Positions 35,291-47,081 of a stretch of DNA of 64,000 nt are shown one piece after another. The position numbers and the translations under genes are program-made. A model generated the notes under the pieces. It ran no database searches. It was not told the DNA's origin and saw only the letters and a program-made list of their open reading frames with translations. The stretch is taken from the NCBI GenBank assembly GCA_029204225.1, contig MU831543.1, positions 188,001 through 252,000 of the forward strand, given 5' to 3'. Source of the stretch: Diphasiastrum complanatum. Lineage: Eukaryota > Streptophyta > Lycopodiopsida > Lycopodiales > Lycopodiaceae. Every line of letters starts with the position of its first letter. Position 1 is the first letter of the stretch.

Positions 35291-37756
35291 ATGGCAACCT
35301 CAATTGGAATCATGTTGGAAGCCAATGATAGGCTTACCTCAAGTAACTATTCATTATGGAAAGTGAGGATGGAGTCACTTCTTGAGATGAATGATGTTTT
35401 GGATATTGTTGTAGGTTTGGAGGAGAGACCAGCAACACAACAAGATCAATTGAGGTATGACAAGAGGTCCAAGAAGGCTCTACACATGATAAAGATGAAT
35501 GTTACCAATGAACTTCTCAAGGAAGTTGGTAAGTGCACATCATCTTTGGAAGCTTGGAATTCATTGAAGAAGCTTTATGAATCCAAGTCTACTTCTAGAG
35601 TGTTGACTCTTAGAAGGAAAATCTTTTCTTGTTTGCAAAAGAATGAAGAAAGTCCAAGTACTTTTGTTTTGAGAATGAAAGCATTGAATGATGAGTTAGC
35701 TTGCATAGATGAAAGCATTAAGGAAGGAGAGCTTATTCAAGTGATTCTTAATGGCTTGTTGGATGCTCATGCTAACATTGTTCAAAGTATTGCTATTCAA
35801 AAGACTTTGCCAAGTTTGATGGATCTTCAAGAGATCTTGATCAATGAGGAATATTGGCTTCAAGCAAGAGGCGGATCTACATCAACACTTCAAGAGGATG
35901 CTATGTTCACAAAGGGCAAATTCAAGGGCAAAACCAAAAGCAAGTGGTCTAAAGGGCAACATCAAGTGGATGCTTCTTCAAGTGGCAAAAAGAAGGAGAG
36001 ATTAAAGCTCAAGTGCTTCTATTGTGGCATCAAAGGACACTTTGCAAGTGAGTGCTACAAGAAGAAGAGAGATCAAGGAGACAAGCAAGGTAATCTTACT
36101 CTTGATGAGGATGGTTTGGATGTGCAAGATGCAAATGATGATGCTTTTGTGATGTCTTCATGTATGCTTGCTAGTGATGGAGATCTAGATCCTTGGTGGA
36201 TTGATAGTGGAGCAAGTTCACACATGACCTTTCACAAAGAGTACTTCACTTCTTTGTCGGCATATGGAGATGACAAGAGGGTGATCTACACGGCCAATGA
36301 TGGTGAGTGTGCAATCAAAGGGATTGGCACAATTCCTATTTCTCTCTCTACAAATAGGAATGTTCATTTGGAGGATGTCTTGTTTATTCCATCTATTACC
36401 AAGAATTTGCTTAGTGTGAGTCAAATGCTAAGTAAGGGCCTCAAGGTGGAGTTTGATGGAGATGCTTGTTTGATCAAAAGGAAGGATGTCTTGATTGGAA
36501 AAGGTAAAAGGCAAGGGAAGTTGTTCAAACTTGATGCTTGTGTTATTGCTAACCAAGTTGGATGTGTTGCAAGGGAGCAAATTTCTATTCAAGAGGTTTG
36601 GCACAAAAGGATGGGACACCTCAACTTCAAGTCATTGGAGGTAATAGCAAGGAAGAAGTTTGTGATTGGTCTTCCAAGTTCCTTAAGCAATGACAAGCAT
36701 GTTTGTGAGTCTTGTGCTTTGTCTAAGTCACATAGACTACCTTATACTAGATCTATTTCTAGATATACAAAGCCTTTTCAACTTGTACATTCGGATATTC
36801 ATGGATTTAATACAATTAGCAATAGTGGAGCTAAGATGTATGTAACATTCATTGATGATTTTAGTAGATTTTGTTGGATCTATCTACTAAAGAGCAAGGA
36901 TGAAGTGTATGATGTCTTTGTCAAGTTCAAGAATGCAAGGGAGAACCAATTTTCCACAAAGATCAAGTGCTTGAGAGGTGACAATGGTGGTGAGTACATA
37001 TCTAACAAGTTCAAGGCCTTTTGTGATGAGCATGGGATCAAGAGGGAGTATACAACATCAAGGACCCCACAACAAAATGGAGTGGCTGAAAGGAAGAATA
37101 GAACTTTATGTGAAAGTGCTAAAGCTATGAGGTTAAGTGCTAATCTTGACAAACCATTTTGGGATCAAGCTTTGTTGTGTGCCAATTTCTTGTGCAATAG
37201 GTGGCCGAGTGCTATTTTGGATGGAAGGACACCTTTTGAGATGCTATTCAAGAGGAGGCCGAGTGTCAACTTTCTGAGAACTTTTGGATGCACATGCTAT
37301 GTCAACATTACTCTTGATGATAGGACCAAGGAGGATCCATCTTCAAGAAGAGGTATTTTTGTTGGATATAGTGAGGTGAGTAAAGCCTACAAGGTTTACA
37401 TTCCTTCTACTAACAAAGTGATTGTTGGTAGAGATGTCATTTTTTATGAGGGAAATATTCCAAAGGTGTCTTCAAGCATGATTGATGGTAAAGTAGATGG
37501 GTCTAACATTCTTGATGTTGATGAGAAGGATCTTACTCTGGATGGTGGTGATGATGGACCTTCATCAAGTCAAAAGCCAAGGAGAACATCAAGAGAAAGA
37601 CAAGTACCTTCAAGGCTTACAAATGATCAAAAGGGTAAGCAAGTAGTTTCTGGAAATTATGTTGCTTTCCTAACTTCTTTGGATGAGCCTACAAGTGTAG
37701 ATCAAGCAAGGAAAGAAGAGGCAATCAAGATGTTGATGATATCAAGATGGCACTAG
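35291..37756 (+). CDS. Copia B Gag-PR-IN open frame, copy III (821 aa)
   Basis: Native start MATSIGIMLEANDRL, aligned with the copia C start. Gag with LTSSNYSLWKVRMESLL (residues 15-31) and RRKIFSCLQKNEE; CCHC knuckle at 242-255; protease Asp305 in DSGASSHMT; integrase HHCC from His437 (WHKRMGHLNF) and triad Asp502, Asp564, Glu600 with exact D,D35E spacing; then the FGCTCYVN and FVGYSEVSKAY integrase C-terminal text. The frame should continue into RT but about 600 bases are lost. After TSLDEPTSVDQARK it jumps to a later RT segment in another frame and stops at MLMISRWH. His224 and Asn507 are private to this copy (Asp and Thr in II and IV). No 5' LTR lies upstream, so a promoter is not evident. 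Confidence 0.85.
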   Translation: MATSIGIMLEANDRLTSSNYSLWKVRMESLLEMNDVLDIVVGLEERPATQQDQLRYDKRSKKALHMIKMNVTNELLKEVGKCTSSLEAWNSLKKLYESKSTSRVLTLRRKIFSCLQKNEESPSTFVLRMKALNDELACIDESIKEGELIQVILNGLLDAHANIVQSIAIQKTLPSLMDLQEILINEEYWLQARGGSTSTLQEDAMFTKGKFKGKTKSKWSKGQHQVDASSSGKKKERLKLKCFYCGIKGHFASECYKKKRDQGDKQGNLTLDEDGLDVQDANDDAFVMSSCMLASDGDLDPWWIDSGASSHMTFHKEYFTSLSAYGDDKRVIYTANDGECAIKGIGTIPISLSTNRNVHLEDVLFIPSITKNLLSVSQMLSKGLKVEFDGDACLIKRKDVLIGKGKRQGKLFKLDACVIANQVGCVAREQISIQEVWHKRMGHLNFKSLEVIARKKFVIGLPSSLSNDKHVCESCALSKSHRLPYTRSISRYTKPFQLVHSDIHGFNTISNSGAKMYVTFIDDFSRFCWIYLLKSKDEVYDVFVKFKNARENQFSTKIKCLRGDNGGEYISNKFKAFCDEHGIKREYTTSRTPQQNGVAERKNRTLCESAKAMRLSANLDKPFWDQALLCANFLCNRWPSAILDGRTPFEMLFKRRPSVNFLRTFGCTCYVNITLDDRTKEDPSSRRGIFVGYSEVSKAYKVYIPSTNKVIVGRDVIFYEGNIPKVSSSMIDGKVDGSNILDVDEKDLTLDGGDDGPSSSQKPRRTSRERQVPSRLTNDQKGKQVVSGNYVAFLTSLDEPTSVDQARKEEAIKMLMISRWH

Positions 37757-37783
37757 AAAAAGAGTTTTATGTTGTTCTATGCT

Positions 37784-38629
37784 TCACTCCCTTGAATAAA
37801 CATGTTGAAGCTCCACCCCCTTTTCCATGACTTGTTCTCCCACAATTTGATAAGCCACTTCAATATGCTTGCTCCTTGCATGAAAAATAGGATTCCTTGC
37901 CAATATTTGGTTTGATAGGTTATCACAAAAGATGATTGGACTCTCTGAAAAATCCAACAAGTGAAAATCCATTACCATCCTTTTGATCCATAACATATCC
38001 TTTGTGCAAGATGTAAGAGCTTTGTACTGATCGGCCTCACTAGATGACAATGAGATTGTAGCTTGTTTTTTTGACGTCCAAGAGATAACTCCATCAGTTA
38101 TGAAAATAGCATGTGCACCTATGGATTTCCTATCCATTTGATCTCTAGAAAAGTCCGAATCTGAAAATCCATACAGGTTTGGTTATGATCCTCCATAAAC
38201 AATTCCAAAATCATTAGTTCGCAAGATGTGTCTCAATACCCTCTTGCCTAGTTTCCAATGCTCCACACCAGTATCATGCATGAATTGGCTTAATCTACCT
38301 ACACAATAGCTTAGATCAGGTCTTGTGATGGTTATATCTATGAGTGAACCAACTAGCTTGCTATAGAGAGTAATGTCCTTGACGGATCTTTCATTGCCTC
38401 TTATAGTGAGCTTTACATTTGACTCCATTGGTGTATCACAAGACTTTGCATCTACCATATGAAATCTCTTTAGAATAAAATTAGAATACTTCTCTTGACA
38501 AACGAGAGTAAATTGATAAGTTCTAAATACTTCTATTCCCAAGATATAATGCAAAAGATCATGTTCACTTGGAGTTCTATCTAGATCTATGCCAAAACTA
38601 GATGAAGAGGGAGTGTGAAAAATTGTCAA
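37784..38629 (-). pseudogene. Inverted copia B RT-end/RNase H, copy III
   Basis: Same inverted piece as 9686-10531, including the TAA between the RT end (IVYGGS) and RNase H. No difference affecting the reading was seen. Confidence 0.85.
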
Positions 38630-38843
38630 CTAGTTTGTTGTTTTTTGGAGGCCAAATGATGAGATCTCAACTTTGAGATAGTTTCATATTTGTCAATAAG
38701 GGCCTAATAGTGTTTGTACTATTTTTGGCAAGTAGATAAGTGGATGAGGTCAATTTTGGACCCATTCTAATTGGCTAAATATGATACATTGCATCTAGAC
38801 TAGTATTTCTAGGTTTTTGATGAAGTATTTAGTTGTTTTCAAT
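38614..38843 (+). repeat. Copia B 3' LTR stub, copy III
   Basis: TGTGAAAAATTG after GATGAAGAGGGAG, cut at the same point as in copy II. Confidence 0.75.
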
Positions 38844-39239
38844 AGTGGTTTTTGATGAAGTATCATTTTTGAGGTCATTATAAGGCTTAATAGCCTGTTT
38901 GGCTTGTTTATGGTTTGGTGAGGCTTGGGTACTAGATGCTATCCCTATGGCAACAAGGGCGGCCTCAGTCACGCTGACCTTGTGTGTGGCTCCCTCGAAA
39001 GTGATGTTAAACTTGGATTTCTGCTCCTTCCAAGTACTAAAGACAAGAGTGATAAAATCCATGTTTATTCTCCCTGAGAAGGCTCTCTCATGAATACCCA
39101 TTGCAGTAAGCAGAGGCTATGCAAGGGTCATCCACTGAGTGACCATGCTTGTGCTAGGAAGGATCATGATATCCGTTGCAAATGGGACATCACAATGGAT
39201 AGTATAACGAGGCGATTGAGATGTATCTGTGGAAGACAT
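38829..39239 (-). pseudogene. Gag-like retrotransposon ORF, copy III
   Basis: Carries the same TAG (near 39123) as copies II and IV, so the nonsense change predates the block duplications. Confidence 0.5.
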
Positions 39240-39477
39240 GATGAACAGAAACGAAAAGTAATACGCGCGAGTGTATAACAGAAAATAGTTTTGAAAGTTT
39301 TGAAACCTTTGGTCGCTGGAAAAATTGGCAAGAGCTTCGCTAGCACAAGTGAGGAATGAATCGAATTCAGCCAACTTATAGGTGAATTTGAGGGTCCATT
39401 ACACTGAATACTAGTTTGGTTGATCAGTTCTGAACATAAATTTGCAGGCTTATACAGTACTATGAAAGTAGGCTAAA

Positions 39478-40038
39478 AAAATCTCGGCGAAGATTTTTGA
39501 GTGTCTGAAGTCATCTGGAGAATGTCCTCCAGGGTTGGCGAAGGATGAGCCTTCGCCCGAGAGGGTCCTTCACCCAAGTACTGTCATAAATGCAAATTTT
39601 CAAGATCTGAACCTATGGCCAACCTAATTTTGACATTTTAAGACCATCTAGCATGTCAACGAAGGTTCCTAAGGAAACTAAGGTGCTCGGCGAAGGTTCT
39701 CAAAATGTCATATTGTTGAGCATTCGCCTAACTGTAAAAAGAGACTTTTTTTGGAAAAGAACCTTCGCCCTCTTCAATATAGATATATCTGAAGTGGATG
39801 TACAATCTGAAAGCTCAGCGAAGGTTTCCAATACTATATAGGCAATTTATGACCGAAATAGTGATTTTATAAGTCATTTTTTTGTCAAAATTACTTTCCT
39901 TTCTCTTTTTCTATTTTGATGACTTTTCTAACTTTTGCTTATCAATCTTTCCTCATTTTTTTTTGTCTTTTCCAAAAAAAACTTAACAATCAAATATTGA
40001 AAACAAAAAACTGAAAAACAATTAAAAATAAAATATCA
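39478..40038. repeat. Gypsy LTR-like noncoding region, copy III
   Basis: Counterpart of 11380-11940 with the same GCGAAGG motif set. Confidence 0.5.
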
Positions 40039-40044
40039 TTTAGA

Positions 40045-41130
40045 TCATGTTTGCTGAACTGGCGGAGCAGGTTGCCAAAACTTGCGTAATCGGCTGCCAT
40101 TCACAGGAGTATCTAATCGTTTTCCGTCCAAGTGCTCAAGAATTACTGCGCCATAGTTCAGGATTTCATTCACTTTATACGGGCCTTCACCGATAAACTT
40201 CAATTTTCCCTTGATCAGCTTCGTTTTGTACATCAGTGCGAGATCTCTTGCTTTTAGATCATTTTTATGCAATTGACGATCGTGCCATGCCTTGCGGCGG
40301 GCTTTAGCTCTGCTGCTAACGCATGAAATGCCATCAATCGTGTTTCACATAATTTGTGCAACGCTTCATGACGTAGGTGTAAAGACTTATCATCATTTAA
40401 CCGTTCTGTTGTCGTTATGCATAAAGATGAAATTTAAAATTCAATCGGCATGACAGCATCTTGACCATAAACCAGTTGAAAGGGTGTTTGATTTGTACTA
40501 CTTTTGTAAGAAGTTCTAAATGCCCATAATGCTGCATACAGTCTATCTTTTCAATCAAACCGACTTGCTTCAACTGTTTTCGTCATAATAGTGCAGAGAA
40601 TCTTATTGGAAGATTCAGCTTGGCCATTCTAGTAAGGAGTACTAAATTTGTGTATAACAAAAAAATCCCCCAGTAAACACTTTATTGTTTGATTAACAAA
40701 GTGTGTACCCTGGTCACTGACAATCTCGATCAGACATCCAAATCTGATAATAATATTTTCATAGAGAAACTTGGCCGTGGCATCAGCAACTTTGACAGCT
40801 TTGGCTTCAACCCACTTGGTCATATAATCAGTTGCTACGATAATGTATCGGGCCTGAGATCCTCACGTGACATGATGAATAGGGCCAACATAATCCAGTC
40901 CCATTTCTCAAACGGTGCTTGCGATAAAATCGGATGCAAGGGTTCATAGTTCTGTCTAGTAGGCCATTGTGCTCGCTAGCAAAAATCACATGTCTAAATA
41001 TAATTTTCTATGTCGTTATGAAGCGTAGGCCACCAACAACCTGATTGCAAAAGTTTGTGAACCATAATATCTATAGAGAAATGTCCTCCGCCCATGCCAT
41101 CATGTGAAAACATGATTAAATCTGGTATTT
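40045..41130 (-). pseudogene. Ty3/gypsy integrase remnant, copy III
   Basis: As 11947-13030, but with two extra bases (AG near 40306) that shift the frame between the QLHKNDLKARD region and its upstream part. This shortens the C-terminal open stretch to 75 codons from 104. Confidence 0.8.
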
Positions 41131-41212
41131 CATGCGGGCGATAGTGGCTAGGTTTGCTTCATCTCATCTCCCTTCATTGGCCGACTCACCACCTCTTTAC
41201 GTTTTACATACA

Positions 41213-41994
41213 AATCATCGTAATTGTAAGTTGATCCAAGGAGTTTATCTATTATTTGCCACTATCCCACGACAAGAAACCACAAAACTTAGTGAGGTGA
41301 GGAAGACGAGTGTCATAGTCGAAATACGATTGTTATCCTTGTCAAGAAGAGTTTATGACAAAATAGGCAATGTCAAAAAAATCAAACATTGTGTAATTTT
41401 AACCCCAATATACTTAAAGAAGCGTGATAAGTTGAAAATTTATTGGTTGCCCAGGCTTATGCCATACTTGTCTGTTTTTTCCTAATCAAGTGAGGATAGT
41501 TGTAAGTATGTTTGTCTATATTAAATAATCAAGTATTGGATGTTTCAAGAGGTATTAATTGTCCTATTACTGGTTTTTTATGGTTACTTAGTGTTGTGAG
41601 TTATTGCTTGCTAGGTGACCATTTTTTGTAACCCATAACGCAAATGATAAGTTTATTGATTGCAAGTAATTATTTATTTTTATTTTGACATCTCGTGTCT
41701 AGCATTGGTATTGTTTGCTTCATTATGGTTACACCGTATTTTGTTATGGTGAAGTTCAATTATATAGGCAGCCTGAGATTACGACGGCTATAAATAGGTA
41801 ACGTATTGATCACTAATGTACTCTACAATTAAAGAATTATTACAAGTAATGTTTAACAATGTTTATGATGCATAAATCATGAATGTAACAAAATGACATC
41901 ATCACAGGATGAGAGTTCTCATCCATTCTCATTCCTCTAGTTTGATTAGTCGTTTGACAAATTGTATTTCAAAGTAGGTAAGGTAGCAATTGCA
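41213..41994. repeat. Noncoding repeat R1, copy III
   Basis: Shares with copy IV, against I and II, the variants TTAACCCCAAT (41399) and TTATTGGTTGCC (41441). Confidence 0.6.
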
Positions 41995-42395
41995 CCAAAC
42001 AGGTGAGCAAGCAAACCCCATAGGTATGCCATCGATTTGTTTCTAACTTCTATTTCGAAATTGAATGATACAGCTGGAGATCAACACATTGTTCCACCAG
42101 ATCAATGTTTGCTCAACCAATGTTCATAATCTTGTTGATTTTAGGTCAAAATCCATTGACCTTAATTTTATAACATAGGCTTCTGTGTTCTTTGGTTACA
42201 TTTGCTAGCTTGTACACTTCATGTATCATGTGTGTGATAATTGTAGTTAACCTATCTGGCCTTCGTAGTAGCATGTTTTCATAGCACTTTGAGATGCCAC
42301 AAAACATGCTTCAATCAAGAGGAGCCACTTGGCCTTCCACTTTGAATTATTGAATGAAGCTGAGGCCGGAATTATGCATAGAACAGTCACCCGAA
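41995..42395. other. No gene seen, copy III
   Basis: Counterpart of 13895-14295. GATGCCACAAAAC near 42295 is shared with copy IV only. Confidence 0.6.
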
Positions 42396-42868
42396 CTATG
42401 ATCATAAGATCAAAGAAGTTGTGGAGACAAGTGGAACCATGCTAGTTGCAGATGAAGAACACAATTTTGATACCGATACGATGCAGATTGTGACTCGCAG
42501 TCGCCAATGGAGCACATGATAGAGGAGCAAACATCCCAATTCAAGATGAGCATACAACTCAAAAACCTAATTTGATGAAGGAAGTTGTTGAGGATGATAT
42601 CGAAACATTGCTATTTGAAGATGGCTACCAACCTCCTAAGGAGATCAGAGAGAAATTCAAAAGAGCGAAGGTCAAGCCGACTGCTGAAGAAGTCCGAAAA
42701 TTTGATTTGTCCGATTTAACCTCTGGTACGATTTTTCTAGCTTTACAATCTTTATTCAATAATGCTGGAAGTGTGATAGATTATGTTAGAGACAAAGAGT
42801 TCCAAAACTGTTGCTGGTGTCAACAACGAAGGAACAACAATTGGAAGACCACTTTATGCATGCCATAA
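42396..42868 (+). pseudogene. Gypsy gag-pol junction scrap, copy III
   Basis: The 98-codon open stretch (42572-42868) and the upstream IVTRSR text are unchanged from copy II. Confidence 0.45.
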
Positions 42869-42876
42869 TTTAGAAA

Positions 42877-43384
42877 TGCACAAAAATTTGATCATAAACA
42901 CTTAGATATGACCTAGGACTGTCCATGTCCGTACAACATCAATACAGAACAATAATTCACACTTGTGAAAGCTAGATCAACCATAAAATCAACATTCTAC
43001 ACATAGAAACTCAAGATATCACATCAGTTGGACATAGAAACACAAGAGATGAATTCTCTACAAAGAAAGAATTTTGATTGATTATTTTTCCATGAAGGTA
43101 TAGCTACTTATAGCTTCCAAAATGTCATTTTCCCACTTGTCCCAAACTTGACCTCAATTGGAAACAACTAAATTCTTCATCAAAAACCTAGAAATACTAG
43201 TCTAGATGCAATGTATCATATTTAGCCAATTAGAATGGGTCCAAAATCGAACTCATCCACTTATCTACTTGCCAAAAATAGTACAAACACTATTAAGCCC
43301 TTATTGAAAAATATGAAACTATCTCAAAGTTGAGATCTCATTTTGGCCTCCAAAAAACAACAAACTAGTTGACAATTTTTCACA
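42877..43384 (-). repeat. Copia B LTR, minus orientation, copy III
   Basis: Counterpart of 14777-15284; ends in CACA beside the minus-strand PPT. Confidence 0.65.
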
Positions 43385-44277
43385 CTCCCTCTTCAACTAG
43401 TTTTAGCATAGATTTAGATAGAACTCCAAGTGAGCATGATCTTTTGCATTATATCTTGGGAATAGAAGTATTTAGAACTTCTCAATTTACTCTCATTTGT
43501 CAAGAATGGTATGCTAATTTTATTCTAAAAAGATTTCATATGGTAGATGCAAAGTCTTGTGATACACCAATGGAGTCAAATGTAAAGCTCACTATAAGAG
43601 GTAATGAAAGATCCTTCAAGGACATTAATCTCTATAGGAAGCTAGTTGGTTCACTCATATATATAACCATCACAAGACCTGATCTAAGCTATTGTGTTGG
43701 TAGATTAAGCCAATCCATGCATGATACTAGTGTGGAGCATTGGAAACTAGGCAAGAGGGTATTGAGATACATCTTGAGAACTAATGATTTTAAGATTGTT
43801 TATGGAGGATCATAACTAAACCTGTATGGATTTTCATATTCGGACTTCTCTGGAGATCAAATGGATAGGAAATCCATAAGTGCACATGCTATTTTCATAA
43901 CTGATGGAGTTATCTCTTGGACGTCAAAAAAACAAGCTACAATCTCATTGTCATCTAGTGAGGCCGATCTATACAAAGCTCTTACATCTTGCACAAAGGA
44001 TATGTTATGGATCAAAAGGATGGTAATGGATTTTCACTTGTTGGATTTTTTAGAGAGTTCAATCATCTTTTGTGATAAGCTTTCAAACCAAATATTGGCA
44101 AGGAATCCTATTTTTCATGCAAGGAGCAAGCATATTGAAAGTGGCTTATCGAATTGTGGGAGAACAAGTCATGGAGAAGGGGGTGGAGCTTCAACATGTT
44201 TATTCAAGGGAGTGAAGCATAGAACAACATCAAACTCTTTTTCTAGTGCCATCTTGATATCATCAACATCTTGATTG
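43157..44277. repeat. Right arm of inverted repeat, copy III
   Basis: Partner of 37722-38843. Confidence 0.8.
43395..44217 (+). pseudogene. Copia B RT-end/RNase H, plus strand, copy III
   Basis: Same stop and same frameshift after HARSKHIE as copy II. It reads WIKRMVMD where copy II has WIKSMVMD, and GDQMDRKS where copy II has GDKMDRKS; copy II carries the private changes. Confidence 0.8.
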
Positions 44278-44430
44278 TTACCTCCACTCAAAATGATATC
44301 AATCATATAGATTAGAAGAATGGTAACATCATTTCCAACAAATCTATAGTAAAGTGAATGATCATACTCACTGATCTTGAAATTTTGAGAAAGAAGAAAT
44401 GTGTAAGCTTAGCATACCAACTCCTCATTT
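44221..44430 (-). pseudogene. Copia B RT palm scrap, copy III
   Basis: Minus-strand SWYAKL to MALEKEF with the altered YMID box, as at 16121-16330. Confidence 0.7.
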
Positions 44431-44682
44431 GATTTATACATGCTACTTATCGAATCAATCTATCTTCTTATTGCGTTCAACATCATGTCAGAATGTATCC
44501 TTCTCTGTAGCTATTTATAACTGATAGATCTCTTATTGTTTCGTGTAATCTATTGAATACTTCAATGTTGCAATATTCTTTACACTACTTTACACTCTGA
44601 AATTGTTTGACTACAAAATCACTTTAGTACTAATGATTCCAAAGTTATTTGCTTAAGGATTGAACGTGACTTCTGTCATTAT
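44431..44682 (+). repeat. Inverted LTR-E-like fragment and deletion scar, copy III
   Basis: Counterpart of 16331-16582. At 44682 the sequence jumps to the gag end of copia E: 2393 bases (16583-18975 in copy II) are missing, with TAT shared at the two edges. Confidence 0.6.
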
Positions 44683-45369
44683 CTTGAAATCCTTAATCTC
44701 ATGATTATCATGGTTGCAATATTTATCAAACATCTTCTTCTTCGACTAGGGATTCGATAAGTGCTCTTGACTTTGTCTCGCTTTCTAATTCGATAAAAAT
44801 TGTTTCAAGCCTTTTTTCTTCTAACATTTAGTGAAGTTTATTTACATATAGAGCATGTGATATTGAATTCGAAGAGTTGTCTGAGCTTCTTCGATTGTCT
44901 TCTTGCAGCAACATAGCGATTACTCTTGAGAGAGTTAAATCTGAGTGTGTCATTATGATCATCACCTAGTTTTCGTATGTAGGTGGCAGACTCGATAGCA
45001 ATGTCATAATTGTGTCTTGCTCGTCAATAGTTGATCCAACAACTGCCATCTCCTGCAACAGATTCTTCAACTGGTTAACGTTATTCTGAAGCAAATCACT
45101 GGCAGATATCTTGAGTGAGAAGAATTTTCTTCTAAGATGCAACTTCGAAGTCACGTCTCTCACATCATATAGTGCGCTCATCAGGTTGTCCCATACTTCT
45201 TTGAAGTTTGAGCTTCAGATACCAATTCACCTATCTACTATATTGAGAATGATTACGTGAAAGCTTTACCATCCTCCAATTTCCATTTGGAGCCGGTTGT
45301 GTCGTCTTCAAGCTTCAATTCAATTCCTGTGACAACATCCCATAGTCTATTGGCAATTAGCAAATTAGT
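44683..45369 (-). pseudogene. Copia E gag remnant, copy III
   Basis: Only gag survives (TSKLHLRRKFF, MTLLSSLPPTYEN). One T is missing near 45200 compared with copies I, II and IV, which breaks the frame after EVWDNL-type text. That loss is one of a cluster of small differences toward 45.9 kb. Confidence 0.75.
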
Positions 45370-45381
45370 GCTCTAATACCA
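45370..45381 (-). other. Primer-binding site of copia E, copy III
   Basis: Minus-strand TGGTATTAGAGC. Confidence 0.7.
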
Positions 45382-45756
45382 TGTTGGAAGTCTTAGAAGG
45401 AAAAGATGCTCAATAGAGAAATTGTTGTGTTTGATAGATGCACTATCGGGCTCTACGGAATAATCTTTCTCTCGTTGTATGACTGCGCCTACTAAAATCA
45501 AACAAAACTATCGCAACTATCGCCACATTCGAGTCTAATTGATTCTAACATTGAAATCATCAAAATCTGTTAGATTGATTTTGTAGACAAACATAACTGA
45601 ATAAAATCATTGTTGTATCCAATATTACAGTATCAAATATAGCTAATGTTTTGAAGTATTCATAGTTTCACAAAACTATAAGAGAACGTAATCAAATTGC
45701 AATTAAAAAGCAATAAGCATTTTGTTCAAATAAAATGAATGCGAAATTCAGTAAAT
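45382..45756 (-). repeat. Truncated copia E LTR, copy III
   Basis: Only 375 bases remain before the sequence switches to region D. The last 150 bases differ from the other copies by several indels and substitutions, far more than elsewhere. Confidence 0.75.
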
Positions 45757-47050
45757 ACCATGTTGTTGTGATATAAATGGTGTAAAGAATCATCCATTGA
45801 CAAGAATCAAACATGAAACATGAAAGTTGCAAAACACATTGGAAGGTTTGTACCAATATTCTTTGATCCACTCCATGTACTTCCATCAAACATAATATTT
45901 CAAATGTGTCATCAACTAATTCTAATAATTCATATAATTTTTTTTTTCATAAAATGCAAGAACATCCAAACTTTCAAATACACAATTAACATAACATAAA
46001 TGTAAGAGATACTTAGAAATATTTCTCTTCACTTTTGGTTCAAATCTACATATCTCATTGACAATGACTTTCTTATTTGTTTCTTCTTTTTCCACCTATA
46101 AATAATGATGATAGAAAGTCAGCTTATCAATTCGTTCTTTCGTAGCATTTTCAATAGCTTTCTTGTCATCCACTTGGCTATGCAGTTTGTAGGTTGTTTC
46201 TTATTTGTGCTTGCTTCACCACTTGACATATATGTTCACAGAGTGTTTGGATTAAAAGAACCACTACATTTGTTTGTAAGGACATTTTGACCAGCCATTG
46301 TAAAAAAAACTAGGCTTTTTTATTAAGCGTTCAATCATGGGAATAGCATCAGCATCACCTAGTGCAAAACAAGAGTTTCACAGAAGGATCTTAAAAAAAT
46401 TCAATAACAACATCAATCATGTAGTTACTTGTGTAGAGAAAAGTAGTTTGTGTTCTTACCAATTCTGTGGCCAATTCACCTAGCCACATGAACAAAGCAT
46501 TAAGTTGTGTTTGATGCGTAATTCTACGAAAAAACCTATCCAGATTGTTCATGATATACCATAATTCATGGTCAAACCTTATGACCAGGGAGTTGTTTCT
46601 ATATTTCACTGAACCACATCTACATTTGAAGGAACGTCTTTTTCAATTCATAATCTTGGAGCGTGCCAAGGTACCTTGTTAAAGCCAATATCCAAATCTT
46701 ATCTAATATGTGTCTAGGTCTCATTATTATAAGGGTGTCAAAGGCTATAAGTGTATCAAATAGAGGTCATTTATTAAGTGCAAAGGTTTTGTAGTCCTTT
46801 AGTTCTTTCTCATTAGATTTGCAAGAATGGTCCATAGCCCAATAAAGATGGTTGCATTGAAGCCAACTGTAGGAAGACTCCAACCTATGGGAGAATCTAT
46901 TGGCTTTGCATTCGATGGTTTTATTAAGTACCATGGGGACCTAACATTCATCAAAAGCATAGATGTAACTGTTACAAGACCAAACTTTTTACCCCCTATC
47001 ATAGCCAAACATGGATGAATTAAATGCCTCAATAAAATGTTACGATACAA
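45757..47050 (-). pseudogene. Unrecognised decayed coding-like region, D beta
   Basis: Counterpart of 28101-29403. The first 150 bases carry three small deletions (7, 1 and 1 bases) absent from alpha, which break the first minus-strand open stretch. The stretches at 46609-46391 and 47050-46799 are intact relative to alpha. Confidence 0.3.
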
Positions 47051-47081
47051 ATCACCATAATCATAAACCGATAGGAGTAGT

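Larger units (their letters stand above)
37722..38843. repeat. Left arm of inverted repeat, copy III
   Basis: Reverse-complement partner of 43157-44277. Confidence 0.8.
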
